A DNA stretch of 64,000 nucleotides from CAVONB01 sp963697205 (GCA_963697205.1 CAVONB010000015.1:310001-374000); one strand, 5' to 3'. Shown: positions 1 to 8,833, counted from the first letter of the stretch. Notes: generated from the letters alone by a model not told the origin. Made by a program: numbers and translations.

Positions 1-36
1 GGCAGCCGAGATGACCGGATGCGCGAGGAGGTCCAG

Positions 37-858
37 ATGCGGAGCCCGGATTGGCGTGAGTTCACCCACGCCGGCCTGACTGCCGTGATGGCGGTGCTGG
101 CCGTGACGATCGTGGCCTGGCCGGCCGAGGCGAAGAAGCGGGGTGGTCACGGCGCGGCAGCGTCCGGGGTCGCAGCCGGTGTCGCGGGCGCGCGCATCAT
201 CAACCGGGCGAATGCCGAGGAGCCGCAGACGGCGCAGCCGACGGCGGCGGACGCCGGGCAGAACGCTGCGGAGGCGATCGAGGGGGCGGCAGCGAAGGCT
301 GCCACCGAGAAGGCGGACGACAAGTCCGAGGCCGCACCGGGAGCCGCGGCTGCTGCCAGCGACCTGCCGAAGGCCAAAATGGGCAATCCGCCGACTTCGG
401 TGCGGCAGACGTCCTACGGCCAGTCGGGCAAGACGGCGCGTCCGGGCTCTTTGGCCGGCGAGACCACGCTGCCGGTTCCGAAATGGATGACCGTCACTTG
501 CGAAGCCGGCTGTGTCGGGGCGCCCGGGCAGGCGGTGCTGGACCAGCCGATCGATCCGGGGGTGCACGTGGCGCGGCAGTCTGTCGAGGTGATGAAGCTG
601 GAGAGCGCGACGTCGACCATCGTGTGCATGGGCGGCTGCTACGGCGTGCCGCAGCAGATCGCGGGTCTGCCCGGCGGCGTGGTGGCCGGCGATCTCATAG
701 TGCGGACGGCCGACGGCGAGGGCAAAACGCTGACCGGCAAGCAGTCCGGCGCGTGGATGGTCCGCATCAATCGTGATCGCGGCGAGGAGACGGCGGCTGA
801 ACCGGCGGCTGCCCCGATGGCCGAGCCGGCGCCGGGCACGGCATCCGAAGCGCAATAG
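37..858 (+). CDS. Secreted protein with two Cys-x3-Cys motifs, unknown function
   Basis: I do not recognise this protein. The start at 37 is chosen over an in-frame ATG at 19 because a perfect AGGAGG lies 5 bases upstream. The product is 273 residues. It opens with a signal peptide (hydrophobic stretch about residues 14-30, likely cut after AEA), followed by a long low-complexity Ala/Glu/Gly/Pro region to about residue 120. The C-terminal half holds two related motifs, CEAGCVGAP (Cys155/Cys159) and CMGGCYGVP (Cys197/Cys201), which look like an internal duplication and could form disulfides or bind metal outside the cytoplasm. The tail is again Ala/Pro/Glu rich. It is convergent with the aminotransferase gene and followed by a strong hairpin terminator. 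Confidence 0.75.
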   Translation: MRSPDWREFTHAGLTAVMAVLAVTIVAWPAEAKKRGGHGAAASGVAAGVAGARIINRANAEEPQTAQPTAADAGQNAAEAIEGAAAKAATEKADDKSEAAPGAAAAASDLPKAKMGNPPTSVRQTSYGQSGKTARPGSLAGETTLPVPKWMTVTCEAGCVGAPGQAVLDQPIDPGVHVARQSVEVMKLESATSTIVCMGGCYGVPQQIAGLPGGVVAGDLIVRTADGEGKTLTGKQSGAWMVRINRDRGEETAAEPAAAPMAEPAPGTASEAQ

Positions 859-914
859 TGCGGCGGCGCGTCGATGCCGGCGACGGCTGATCGGCGCGGC
901 ATGAGACGAAATTG

Positions 915-948
915 AAAGGCCCGGAAAGGTTGTGCGTCCGGGCCTTTT
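915..948. terminator. Rho-independent terminator hairpin
   Basis: A perfect 11-bp stem (915-925 with 937-947) and an 11-base loop run into TTTT. It lies between two convergent genes, so it can serve both. Confidence 0.8.
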
Positions 949-994
949 CTTCGTTCGATTTCTGCGGCGCGGCGCCTTCAGCGTGCGAGCGTCC

Positions 995-2203
995 TTACGC
1001 TGCGCGGCCGGTCTTTGCCGCTGCCGCGCGCTGCTCGGCGAGATAGGCCATGGCGGCCTGGACGCCACCGGTCTTATGGGGAACGCCAGCTAGCCCCAGG
1101 CTCATCTCGACGCCGGCGATGGCGGCCAGCACCGTCAGGTCGTTGGTGTCGCCGAGGTGGCCGATGCGGAAGACCTTGCCGGCGACCTTGCCGAGGCCGG
1201 TGCCGAGCGACACGTCATAGTTGTCGAGGACGACTTTGCGGAATGCGTCGGCGTCCATGCCGGCGGGCATGAGGATCGCGGTCACCGTCGAAGAGCAGTG
1301 ATCGGGCTCGCGGCAGAGGATCTCGAGGCCCCAGGCTTTCACGGCGCGGCGGGTGGCCTCGCCCAAGCGGCGGTGGCGGGCGAAGGCGTTCTCCAGGCCT
1401 TCCTCCTGCAGCAGATTGCAGGCCTCGATCAGGCCGTAGAGCATGGCAATGGCCGGCGTGTAGGGGAAGAAGCCGGTGGCGTTGGACGCGGCCATCGCTT
1501 CCCACGAGAAATAGGCGCGGGGCAGCTTGGCGGTCTTGGCGGCGGCGAGCGCCTTGTCGCTGACGCCGTTGAAGGCCATGCCCGGCGGCAGCATCAGGCC
1601 CTTCTGGGCGCCGGCAATTGTCACGTCCACGCCCCAGCCGTCGTGCTGGTAGTCCATGGAGCCCAGCGAGGAAATGGTGTCGACCATCAACAGGGCGGGA
1701 TGGCCGGCGGCGTCGATCGCCTTGCGGACGGCGGCGACATCGGTGACGCAGCCGGTGGCGGTCTCGTTGTGGACGATGCAGACTGCCTTGATGGCGTGGC
1801 CCTTGTCGTCCTTCAGCCGCGCTTCGATCTCGGCCGGGCGGGCGCCGGTGCGCCAGTCGGTGGCGATGAGTTCGGGCACGAGACCCAGGCGGTTGGCAAC
1901 GTTCTGCCAGAGCGTCGCAAACTGACCGGTTTCGACCATCAGCACGTGGTCACCGGGCGAGAGCGTGTTGGCAAGCGCGGCTTCCCAGGCGCCAGTGCCG
2001 CTGGATGGGAAAATGTAGACGGGGCCCTTGGTGCCCATGATGCCCTTGATGCCGGCCAGTGCCTTCAATGCGATCTTCTGGAACTCGGGGCCGCGGTGGT
2101 CGACCATCGGCATGTCCATGGCCCGCAGAACGCGATCGGGCACCGGCGTCGGGCCCGGAATCTGCAGGAAATGACGGCCGGCGCGGCGCGGCTCGTTGGA
2201 CAT
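995..2203 (-). CDS. sgaA: Serine-glyoxylate aminotransferase (class V, PLP)
   Basis: This is a class V aminotransferase of the alanine/serine-glyoxylate family, 402 residues, full length. It transfers the amino group of serine to glyoxylate, giving hydroxypyruvate and glycine, in the serine cycle or in glyoxylate disposal. Seen in the sequence: an N-terminal PGPTPVP motif (about residues 17-23), SSGTGAWE (67-74), HNETATG (145-151), an aspartate in VDTISS (Asp175) for the pyridine nitrogen of PLP, and the Schiff-base lysine in GAQKG (Lys201). The ATG at 2203 has GGGGAG 8 bases upstream. No other serine-cycle genes lie nearby, so methylotrophy cannot be inferred from this window. Alanine-glyoxylate or phosphonate transaminase is possible but fits less well. 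Confidence 0.9.
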   Translation of the reverse strand: MSNEPRRAGRHFLQIPGPTPVPDRVLRAMDMPMVDHRGPEFQKIALKALAGIKGIMGTKGPVYIFPSSGTGAWEAALANTLSPGDHVLMVETGQFATLWQNVANRLGLVPELIATDWRTGARPAEIEARLKDDKGHAIKAVCIVHNETATGCVTDVAAVRKAIDAAGHPALLMVDTISSLGSMDYQHDGWGVDVTIAGAQKGLMLPPGMAFNGVSDKALAAAKTAKLPRAYFSWEAMAASNATGFFPYTPAIAMLYGLIEACNLLQEEGLENAFARHRRLGEATRRAVKAWGLEILCREPDHCSSTVTAILMPAGMDADAFRKVVLDNYDVSLGTGLGKVAGKVFRIGHLGDTNDLTVLAAIAGVEMSLGLAGVPHKTGGVQAAMAYLAEQRAAAAKTGRAA

Positions 2204-2545
2204 CGGCGTTCTCCCCGTTTTGACCGTCGCGACACGACGGCGCGGCGCCAGGCTTCATTGGACCACGGCGCGCAACCCGCGGCCGCCGTGGTGGCGTCCG
2301 CTCGATTTCTTTGGCGCGCCTGTCGTAGTGGCGCAGCCGATCCGTGGTCAAGGACATTCGTTGCCGCGCAGGGGGACGGTGCGTCGCTGCGCGCCTTCAG
2401 TGCCAGGCCGTCCCGCTGCGGGGCGGCTCGCGCATGTGCGAGCGAGGCGCTAGAGTTGCAGGGCTGTGCGGGACCGAGCCGTCCGCCTCACGCGCCACGC
2501 GCATTCGACGCAAAGCCGTCGCCGTCATTAAAGGGAGATCACGCC
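2204..2545. other. Divergent intergenic region
   Basis: 342 bases between the divergent aminotransferase and carboxymuconolactone-decarboxylase-like genes. It must hold both promoters, but I see no convincing promoter, operator or RNA structure. The long plus-strand reading frame crossing it is the antisense shadow of the aminotransferase gene. Confidence 0.5.
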
Positions 2546-3127
2546 GTGAGCACCGATCGCATGCCACCTATCCCCGAGGCGCAATGGACCGATGACCAGA
2601 AGCGGTCGGCGCAGCGGATCATGTCGGGTCCGCGCGGCGACCTGAGGGGGCCATTCATCCCGCTGATGCGCAGCCCCGATCTGATGGACCGTATCCAGGC
2701 GGTGGGCGAGTACCTGCGCTTCGGGATGGATCTTTCCGCGCCGCTGCGCGAGATGGCCATCCTGATGACGGCGCGGTGGGCCAATTGTGAATACGAGTTC
2801 CAGGCGCATCGCCTCGTCGGGCTGAAGGCGGGGCTCCAGTCCTCGAAAATCGATGCGATCGGTGCCGGCCGGCGCCCTGACAACCTGACCAGCGAGGAAG
2901 CGCTGATCCACGATGTCGTGTCGGAAGTGCTGGCGACGGGGACATTGAGCGATGCGACGTACGCGCGCGCAAAGGATGGGCTCGGTGAGCGCGGCGTCGT
3001 CGATATCGTCGCCCTGCCCGGCTACTACTTCATGCTGGCACTTGTGCTCAATACGGCAAGATCACCGATCGTCAATCCGGATCGCGGTCCGTTTGCGCAA
3101 GGCTTGGCCTGGCCGCGCAAGGTGTGA
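2546..3127 (+). CDS. Carboxymuconolactone decarboxylase-like protein
   Basis: The product is 193 residues from a GTG start at 2546, chosen because AAGGGAG sits 8 bases upstream; an ATG five codons later is the alternative. The central part (about residues 45-115) has the all-helical CMD/AhpD fold signature, with PLREMAILMTARWANCEYE and a following histidine (QAHR). Only one cysteine occupies the position where AhpD peroxidases carry a CxxC pair, so a thiol peroxidase role is unlikely. The protein resembles the CMD-like proteins common in proteobacteria, whose substrates are mostly unknown. A second part (about residues 110-175) repeats the helical pattern. It is monocistronic, 190 bases ahead of the DUF262 pair. 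Confidence 0.8.
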   Translation: MSTDRMPPIPEAQWTDDQKRSAQRIMSGPRGDLRGPFIPLMRSPDLMDRIQAVGEYLRFGMDLSAPLREMAILMTARWANCEYEFQAHRLVGLKAGLQSSKIDAIGAGRRPDNLTSEEALIHDVVSEVLATGTLSDATYARAKDGLGERGVVDIVALPGYYFMLALVLNTARSPIVNPDRGPFAQGLAWPRKV

Positions 3128-3317
3128 CGCGGTTGCGTGCGCGCGTGGCGCTAGCACAGTGGCACGTGTGCGCGTTCGTCCGATGTCGTTGAAACCGTCT
3201 TGCGTACGAGTTGATGCCCTGACCATTGTTGGGCGCTGACACTGCGTGCTAGCGTAGCTGCTTGACGGTCGCCAACGTGCGGCTTTTCTGTCAGCTCGAT
3301 CAAGTGCGCTTCCATTC

Positions 3318-5075
3318 ATGGCAACCGGAATACCGACAGCGGCCCTGAAGTTGGGTCAGCTGATGGACGAACCCTTCCATTTCGTCGTGCCGCCATATCA
3401 GCGCGGCTACGCGTGGACGACCAAGGAGGCTGGCCAGCTTCTGGAGGATCTCGTCGCGGCGTCAGGCGTCGATTCGGAGGAACTGGCGGAGCCTGACTAT
3501 TTTCTCGGGTCGATCGTGCTAATGACGCCGACCGTAGGTCAGCGGCATGGCATCGGCGTCGGCCCGCCCCGCAGCCACGAGATCGTTGACGGCCAGCAGC
3601 GCCTCGTGACGCTGACGATCGCGTGCTGCGTGCTGCGCGACCTCGAAAGCGACGCGGGTAGCGATGTCGTCGGGCGCATCAACGCGCTGGTCGGCGCCGG
3701 CGCGACGGCGACGTTCGGACCCTGGCGTCTTTCGCTGCGCGGCCGGCAGCAGGCCTTTCTGGAAGCGTGTGTCCTGCGCACGGGCGCGTGCGGGGAGATG
3801 CCTGAAGACGAGCACACCGGACGTGCGGAAGGACGGATGCTGGAGATCCGCGAGGAATTCCTTTCGGTATTGTCCGAACTCGATGCCGGGCAGCGTGCGC
3901 GGCTTGCCGGCTACCTCATCGACAAGTGTCACTTCGTCGTAATGCAGACCGACGATATCGATCGCGCGCATCGCATGTTTCTCGTGTTGAACGGTCGCGG
4001 ACGGCCGCTGGGGCGCAACGACATCTTGAAGGCGGAAGTGCTGAGCAGCATCTCCGCGGATGTATCGGAGGCGGTGACGGCTGCCTGGGAAGCGGCGTCG
4101 GAGCAGCTTGGGCCGGAGCATTTCGAGGACTTCTTCGGGCACGTGCGCACGATTTACGGGCAGCGCCGCCCGCAGATCATCGCCGGCATGCGGACGATCA
4201 TCGCCGGCGCCGGCGGCGGAGAGGCGTTCCTGGAAACCGTGTTCAAGCCTCTGTCGGCGGCGTATCGCGCCATTCTGGAGGCGGATCATCAAGGTGCGCC
4301 TCAGTCCGCGGCGATCCGGCAGTCGCTCGTGTATCTCAATCGGTTGAGCGGTACGGAGTGGGTACCTGCTGCGATGCTGGCCATGACGAGGCTCGCCGGC
4401 GATCCCGCGAAGCTGGCACAGACCTTGTCGGAAATCGACCGTCTGGCCTATCTCTTGCGCGTGCTGTGCCTGGGGCGCGGCAAGCGCGTCACGCGCTTTG
4501 GTCCGGTGTTGGAAGCGCTGCGCAACGACGCGCCGATCGACGCCGCCTGCCGCTTCGATCGCGACGAGCGCAAGTCGATCGCTTATCATCTGCGCGATCT
4601 GCACGTGCGATCGCCGCAGGTGTGCAAACTGATTTTGATGCGGCTCAACGATACGATTGGGGGGCGGTTCATCGCCGCGGAGCCGGGCGCTTGGAACGTG
4701 GAGCACGTGCTGCCGAAGCGGCCGGGCGACGCGAGCGAGTGGCGGCGCTGGTTTGCGGACACGCGGGAGCGCGAGATCGCCACGGAAAGCCTGGGCAATC
4801 TGATGCTCGTTCCCACGGCGGTGAACGACCGTGCGCGCAACCAGCCGTTTGCGCGAAAGCAACAGATCTATCTGGAGGCCGGCGACGACGCGATGCTTCC
4901 ACTGCGCGGCGACGTGATGGCGTGCACGGAGTGGCGGGCGGGTGAAATCGCCGAGCGGCAGGCTCGTCTGTTTGGGCTACTCGACGCGATGTGGGGCTTG
5001 GGGCTAGATACGACTGTACGCCCTGCGCCTGACGAGATGCAGAGCGTTTCGCAAGCCCGGCGGCGGCGCGCCTAG
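3318..5075 (+). CDS. DUF262/DUF1524 (GmrSD-like) protein, copy 1
   Basis: A 585-residue protein with the two-domain layout of the GmrSD type IV restriction family. The N-terminal DUF262 domain has PPYQRGYAW (residues 25-33) and a ParB/sulfiredoxin-like DGQQR (91-95) followed by LVTL. The C-terminal DUF1524 domain has EHVLP (462-466), expected to carry the HNH/His-Me nuclease histidine, then a GNL motif (about 492) and an asparagine-rich AVNDRARNQ. In characterised members DUF262 uses NTP hydrolysis to control cleavage of modified DNA by DUF1524; here that is inference. It lies directly upstream of a second, diverged DUF262/DUF1524 gene. The ATG at 3318 has no strong ribosome-binding site. Codon and base use resemble the neighbours, so recent transfer is not obvious. 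Confidence 0.85.
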   Translation: MATGIPTAALKLGQLMDEPFHFVVPPYQRGYAWTTKEAGQLLEDLVAASGVDSEELAEPDYFLGSIVLMTPTVGQRHGIGVGPPRSHEIVDGQQRLVTLTIACCVLRDLESDAGSDVVGRINALVGAGATATFGPWRLSLRGRQQAFLEACVLRTGACGEMPEDEHTGRAEGRMLEIREEFLSVLSELDAGQRARLAGYLIDKCHFVVMQTDDIDRAHRMFLVLNGRGRPLGRNDILKAEVLSSISADVSEAVTAAWEAASEQLGPEHFEDFFGHVRTIYGQRRPQIIAGMRTIIAGAGGGEAFLETVFKPLSAAYRAILEADHQGAPQSAAIRQSLVYLNRLSGTEWVPAAMLAMTRLAGDPAKLAQTLSEIDRLAYLLRVLCLGRGKRVTRFGPVLEALRNDAPIDAACRFDRDERKSIAYHLRDLHVRSPQVCKLILMRLNDTIGGRFIAAEPGAWNVEHVLPKRPGDASEWRRWFADTREREIATESLGNLMLVPTAVNDRARNQPFARKQQIYLEAGDDAMLPLRGDVMACTEWRAGEIAERQARLFGLLDAMWGLGLDTTVRPAPDEMQSVSQARRRRA

Positions 5076-5153
5076 CGCTGAAGCGGCTGGGCGCACGTGT
5101 TCACGGGCGTGCCTGCCGAGGGGGTGGGGCGTGCCCAGCGGGGGAGTCAGTCG

Positions 5154-6830
5154 GTGGACGCGCCCTTATCCGTGGCGGTCAGTACGGTTGCATCGGTTTT
5201 CGGTCCGGATCGGCGTCTTGGCCTGCCGCATCGTCAGCGGCCCTACGCTTGGCGTGTCGAGCAGGTTCAACGGCTGCTGAACGACCTGATCGCAAAGGCG
5301 CGGATGCCGGAGGCGGAGCGCGCGTTCCTGCTCGGCCGCGTTCTGATGGTGCGCAGCGCCGACGGCGGCGAGGACTTGATCGTGGATGGTCACCAACGTC
5401 TGGTGACGCTGACGATCGTCATGTGCGTGTTGCGTGACCTGACAACGGATCCGGCGGAGCAGAAGGCATTGTCGGTGCTGATCGGCTCCGAGGATGGCGG
5501 TACGCGCGGGCCTTTGTCAGACAACCGGTATCGCTTGGCGCCGAAGTCGATGCTGGCGCGCGTCCTTTCGACATACGTGCAGGCGGAGGGCGCGACGGGG
5601 CGCGATCTCGCCGATGACCTGGCAGCGCTTTCGGAGAGCGAGGCGAATGTCATCGTGAATCGCGATTTCGTGCGGGCACGGCTGATCCGCGGCGACATGA
5701 CGGACGCGATCAGGGGAAGCTTGTCGCGTCTGATCGCGGAGAACTGCTGGCTCGTCGTCCAAACGATGCGCGACGAGGACGAGGCCTGGAAGCTCTTGAA
5801 CGACGAGGAGACGACGGGGCTCGATTTTTCTCCTACTGATCGGGCCAAGACGACAATTCTCTCCGAGTTGCCGCTCGAGGAGCGCGAAGCCTGCACGCAA
5901 ATCTGGGAAAGTTGGGAGCACGAGCTCGGCGCTGTCGACACGCTCGCGGTGCTGCAGCATACGCGGACGCTGCTCATCCGCGCGCGTTCGGAGAAGCCGA
6001 TCGAGATCGACATCGGCAAACATCTGACGGCGGATGGGGGCGGGGAGGCGTTCTTTCGCACGACGCTTGCCGCTCGTGCCGATCTGCTGTCGGCATTGCG
6101 TCAGCGCGCGATCGGCGGTGGCGGGCAGCGGGAGGCGATCTCGGTTTCGCTCGCTTTGCTGACATGGGTCGAGCGACAGGTCTGGGTGCCGGCGGCGATG
6201 TACTGGCAGCAGGTGCGTGGCGAGGATGATCCGCAAGCGACGCTGTTCTATCAGCGGCTCGACCGGCTCGTGTGGCTGCAGCGGATCGCCGGACTGCAAC
6301 CGGCGGAGCGCGAGGCCCGCATCCTGAGGGTGCTGGACGATATCGACGCCGAAGCGGATGTGGCCGAGTTCGCGTCCATGCAGATCGAGCGCACGCTTTA
6401 CAACGGCGCGCTGTCGGCGCTGCGCGAGAAGGGTTTCTGGGGACGCCGCTACAGCGCGGCGGTGCTGCGCCGCCTGGCATTGCTGGCGGGCGACGACTTG
6501 GCTCTGGCGGAGCGCGCCGACCTGACGATCGAGCATGTGCTGCCGCGTCGTCCGGTTCCCGGGTCGAACTGGCTGCGCAGCTTCACCAATCGCGCGCGCG
6601 TGCGCAGCTATGCCGACCGGCTGGGCAACCTGACGCTGCTGACGTCGCAGGAAAACAACGACATCGGGTCGTCCGACTACGAGGAGAAGCGGCCAGTGCT
6701 GGCAGGCTCGGTTGTCGCCCTGGCGCGGGAGGTGGCGAACGCGGCGGACTGGACGCCGGGCGCCGTCAACGAGCGCACCGAAGCGATGATCGCGCGGCTC
6801 TATTCAGCTTGGGAACTGGCGCTGCCGTGA
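5154..6830 (+). CDS. DUF262/DUF1524 (GmrSD-like) protein, copy 2
   Basis: A 558-residue paralogue of the preceding gene. The GTG at 5154 is preferred over an in-frame GTG at 5097 because GGGGAG lies 7 bases upstream and because it puts the QRxYAW motif at the same residues (28-33) as in copy 1. The N-terminal motif is PHRQRPYAW and the ParB-like box reads DGHQR (78-82) in place of DGQQR, so nucleotide binding may be altered. The C-terminal DUF1524 motif EHVLP is intact, followed by LGNLTLLTSQENN, a better match to the family consensus than in copy 1. The 78-base gap after copy 1 implies co-transcription. The two proteins may act as a heteromeric nuclease, with copy 2 carrying the better nuclease end; that split is my inference. 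Confidence 0.82.
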   Translation: MDAPLSVAVSTVASVFGPDRRLGLPHRQRPYAWRVEQVQRLLNDLIAKARMPEAERAFLLGRVLMVRSADGGEDLIVDGHQRLVTLTIVMCVLRDLTTDPAEQKALSVLIGSEDGGTRGPLSDNRYRLAPKSMLARVLSTYVQAEGATGRDLADDLAALSESEANVIVNRDFVRARLIRGDMTDAIRGSLSRLIAENCWLVVQTMRDEDEAWKLLNDEETTGLDFSPTDRAKTTILSELPLEEREACTQIWESWEHELGAVDTLAVLQHTRTLLIRARSEKPIEIDIGKHLTADGGGEAFFRTTLAARADLLSALRQRAIGGGGQREAISVSLALLTWVERQVWVPAAMYWQQVRGEDDPQATLFYQRLDRLVWLQRIAGLQPAEREARILRVLDDIDAEADVAEFASMQIERTLYNGALSALREKGFWGRRYSAAVLRRLALLAGDDLALAERADLTIEHVLPRRPVPGSNWLRSFTNRARVRSYADRLGNLTLLTSQENNDIGSSDYEEKRPVLAGSVVALAREVANAADWTPGAVNERTEAMIARLYSAWELALP

Positions 6831-6903
6831 GTGGTCGCCGCGGTGCCGCGGGTGGGAGATAGCGAGCGGTGGTCGCGGCAGGATGCTTTGGCGCAATTCC
6901 TGC

Positions 6904-7236
6904 TCAACCCTCGAACAGTGACATCTGGTCGGGATGCACGGTGCGCGGGATGCGCCGGTGGGGACCCCAATCGATGCGGTCGACGAGGTTCGGGTAGCGC
7001 TCCGCAAAGACCTGGCGGGCCTTGTCGCGGCTACCGACGAAGCGGGCTTCTTCCCAGATCTCGTAGAGCCGCCGGGGGTCGCAGCCGTAGCGGGCGAGGA
7101 TGTCCTTGCGCCGCAGTCGCAGCCAGCGCGCAATCCAGATGTCGATGGCGTCGGACTCGACCAGCGCGCGCGGGGGCGGTGGGGCAGTGGCTTGTGCGGG
7201 CGGGGGTGTGGCGCGGGGCGTCAGCAGGGTCGTCAT
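6904..7236 (-). CDS. Small conserved-looking protein, unknown function
   Basis: A 110-residue product that I do not recognise. The first 25 residues are Thr/Pro/Ala rich and probably disordered. Residues about 28-110 are well-composed, with RKDILARYGCDPRRLYEIW and a basic, aromatic C-terminal region ending MSLFEG. The high Arg/Lys/Trp content and helical pattern would suit a small DNA- or RNA-associated protein, but no known motif is visible. It is convergent with the DUF262 pair (74-base gap) and divergent from hisA. The reading frame is the only one here with protein-like composition. No clear ribosome-binding site is visible. Confidence 0.6.
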   Translation of the reverse strand: MTTLLTPRATPPPAQATAPPPPRALVESDAIDIWIARWLRLRRKDILARYGCDPRRLYEIWEEARFVGSRDKARQVFAERYPNLVDRIDWGPHRRIPRTVHPDQMSLFEG

Positions 7237-7504
7237 GGACGCAGACTCATCGGTTCAGGCGCGGACGGGCCGAGTCGAAGCTTGACCTCAGGCTCGGTTG
7301 GCCTTTTGTTCGCATGCAATTGGTGCGATCTCAAGGCATATGGGCTAAGCCACGTGCGGACAGGGCCCGCCGGGCGTTCCGCCAGGCGAGCCGGGTGTCC
7401 CGCCGATGGCGCTGCCTCCCACCGGACGCCGGTATGGTGTCTGCGGGATATTCGTGCCGGTTTTCCTCACGCGTCTCGCCGCAATCAACGGAGCTTGCAT
7501 CGCC

Positions 7505-8239
7505 GTGATCCTGTTTCCCGCCATCGACCTTAAGGACGGCCAGTGCGTGCGGCTGAAGCTCGGCGACATGGCCGACGCGACCGTGTTCAACGACGATCCC
7601 GCCGATCAGGCGCGGACGTTCGAGCGGCAGGGATTCGCGTGGCTCCACATCGTCGACCTCAACGGGGCCTTCGCGGGCAAGCCCGTCAATGCGCCGGCGG
7701 TGGAGGCCATCCTGGCGACGGTCGGCATGAAGGTGCAACTCGGCGGCGGCATCCGCGACATGGCGACGATCGAGGGCTGGCTGGAGCGGGGTATCGCGCG
7801 CGTGATCCTGGGCACAGTGGCTGTTCGCGATCCCGATCTCGTGCGCGAGGCCTGCCGGCGGTTTCCCGGCCGCATCGCCGTCGGCATCGATGCGCGCGAC
7901 GGCAAGGTCGCTGTGGCGGGTTGGGCGGAGACGAGCACGCTGACGGCGGTGGAGTTGGCGCGCCGCTTCGAGGACGCGGGCGTCGCCGCGATCATCTTCA
8001 CGGACATCGGCCGTGACGGGGTGCTGAAAGGGCTCAACCTGCAGGCAACGGCGGCGCTGGCGCGGGCGACCTCGATCCCCGTGATCGCTTCGGGCGGGCT
8101 GGCGTCGATCGATGACGTGAGGGCGCTGTTGCGGCCGGAGAATGCGCTGTTGGAAGGAGCGATCTCGGGGCGTGCGCTCTATGACGGCCGGCTCGATCCG
8201 GCGGAAGCGCTGGCGCTTCTGCGCGGCGGCGGTGCCTGA
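7505..8239 (+). CDS. hisA: Phosphoribosylformimino-5-aminoimidazole carboxamide ribotide isomerase
   Basis: HisA catalyses the Amadori rearrangement of ProFAR to PRFAR in histidine biosynthesis. The 244-residue product has the full beta/alpha barrel: FPAIDLKDG with the general acid/base Asp8, LGGGIR (phosphate site, about residue 79), GIDARDG with Asp129, TDIGRDG (about 166-172) and IASGGL with the second phosphate loop. The GTG at 7505 gives the canonical HisA N terminus; the frame is open for a further 33 codons upstream, but those residues are not HisA-like. The distance to an ACGGAG sequence is about 10 bases. Unusually for this group, no hisH, hisF or hisE flanks it, so it is detached from the other his genes here. 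Confidence 0.95.
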   Translation: MILFPAIDLKDGQCVRLKLGDMADATVFNDDPADQARTFERQGFAWLHIVDLNGAFAGKPVNAPAVEAILATVGMKVQLGGGIRDMATIEGWLERGIARVILGTVAVRDPDLVREACRRFPGRIAVGIDARDGKVAVAGWAETSTLTAVELARRFEDAGVAAIIFTDIGRDGVLKGLNLQATAALARATSIPVIASGGLASIDDVRALLRPENALLEGAISGRALYDGRLDPAEALALLRGGGA

Positions 8240-8275
8240 TCTGGTCGCACCGCCAACCGCTCGAGCAGATGATAT

Positions 8276-8303
8276 CGGGGGTGCGGCTAGAGATGCACCC
8301 CCG
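8276..8303. terminator. Hairpin between convergent genes
   Basis: A 9-bp perfect GC-rich stem (8276-8284 with 8295-8303) and a 10-base loop, in the 75-base gap between hisA and the convergent downstream gene. There is no T-run, so it may work as a weak or Rho-assisted terminator. Confidence 0.5.
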
Positions 8304-8314
8304 TACCGCGCCCG

Positions 8315-8833
8315 TTACTTTTTCACCGATACGGAGAAGGTGATCTCCGCGGCCTTGCGCTGATCGCCTGCGCGGACGATCTTGGAGCCGCAGGAATAGC
8401 CGTCGGCAAAGCCGACGATGCGGCAATTGCGCGTGTCGACGGTGAAATCGAGATCGCGCTTGTTGGGCAGACGGTTGATGTCGACCGGGTCGTTGATCTG
8501 CACGTCCTTGTCGAGAATCTCGACCTTGACCTGCGTGCGGCCGGCGGGGACCATCTTGGAAATTTTCCAGTTCGGTGAGATGTCGGTCTTGTTCATCTCG
8601 GCCGGTGTCATCTGCGAGTCACCGTCGATCACGACGCGCGCGAAGTAGTCGGGGCGCGAGGCAGCGTCGGACCTGTCGACGGCGGTCACGCGCTCGATGG
8701 TGATGGTGACTTCATGGTTTTTGGATTGCGACTGAGCTTCGGAGCTTAGCCACGTCGCGGTGCCGACGGATGCGACGGCGGCCAGAAGAGCCGCCGCGCC
8801 ATGGATGTAGGCTTTACTTGGACTGCGGTACAC
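8315..8833 (-). CDS. Exported protein, C2-like fold possible, unknown function
   Basis: A 172-residue product from a GTG at 8833, chosen because a GGGGG-containing site lies 5 bases upstream; an in-frame GTG at 8869 lacks one. The N terminus is basic, then hydrophobic (about residues 10-27), and ends with an Ala-rich export signal or anchor near SSEAQSQ. The mature part alternates beta-type segments (VTITIERVTAV, YFARVVIDG, TQVKVEILDKD) in the style of C2-type beta sandwiches with acidic loops, and has two cysteines (NCRIVGF and YSCGS) that could form a disulfide. I cannot name the family. It stands alone, convergent with hisA. Confidence 0.65.
   Translation of the reverse strand: MYRSPSKAYIHGAAALLAAVASVGTATWLSSEAQSQSKNHEVTITIERVTAVDRSDAASRPDYFARVVIDGDSQMTPAEMNKTDISPNWKISKMVPAGRTQVKVEILDKDVQINDPVDINRLPNKRDLDFTVDTRNCRIVGFADGYSCGSKIVRAGDQRKAAEITFSVSVKK

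Noticed and set aside
1157..2545. Long plus-strand reading frame over the aminotransferase gene
   Set aside because: It is the antisense shadow of a clear PLP enzyme; only its last part, from 2546, is a real gene.
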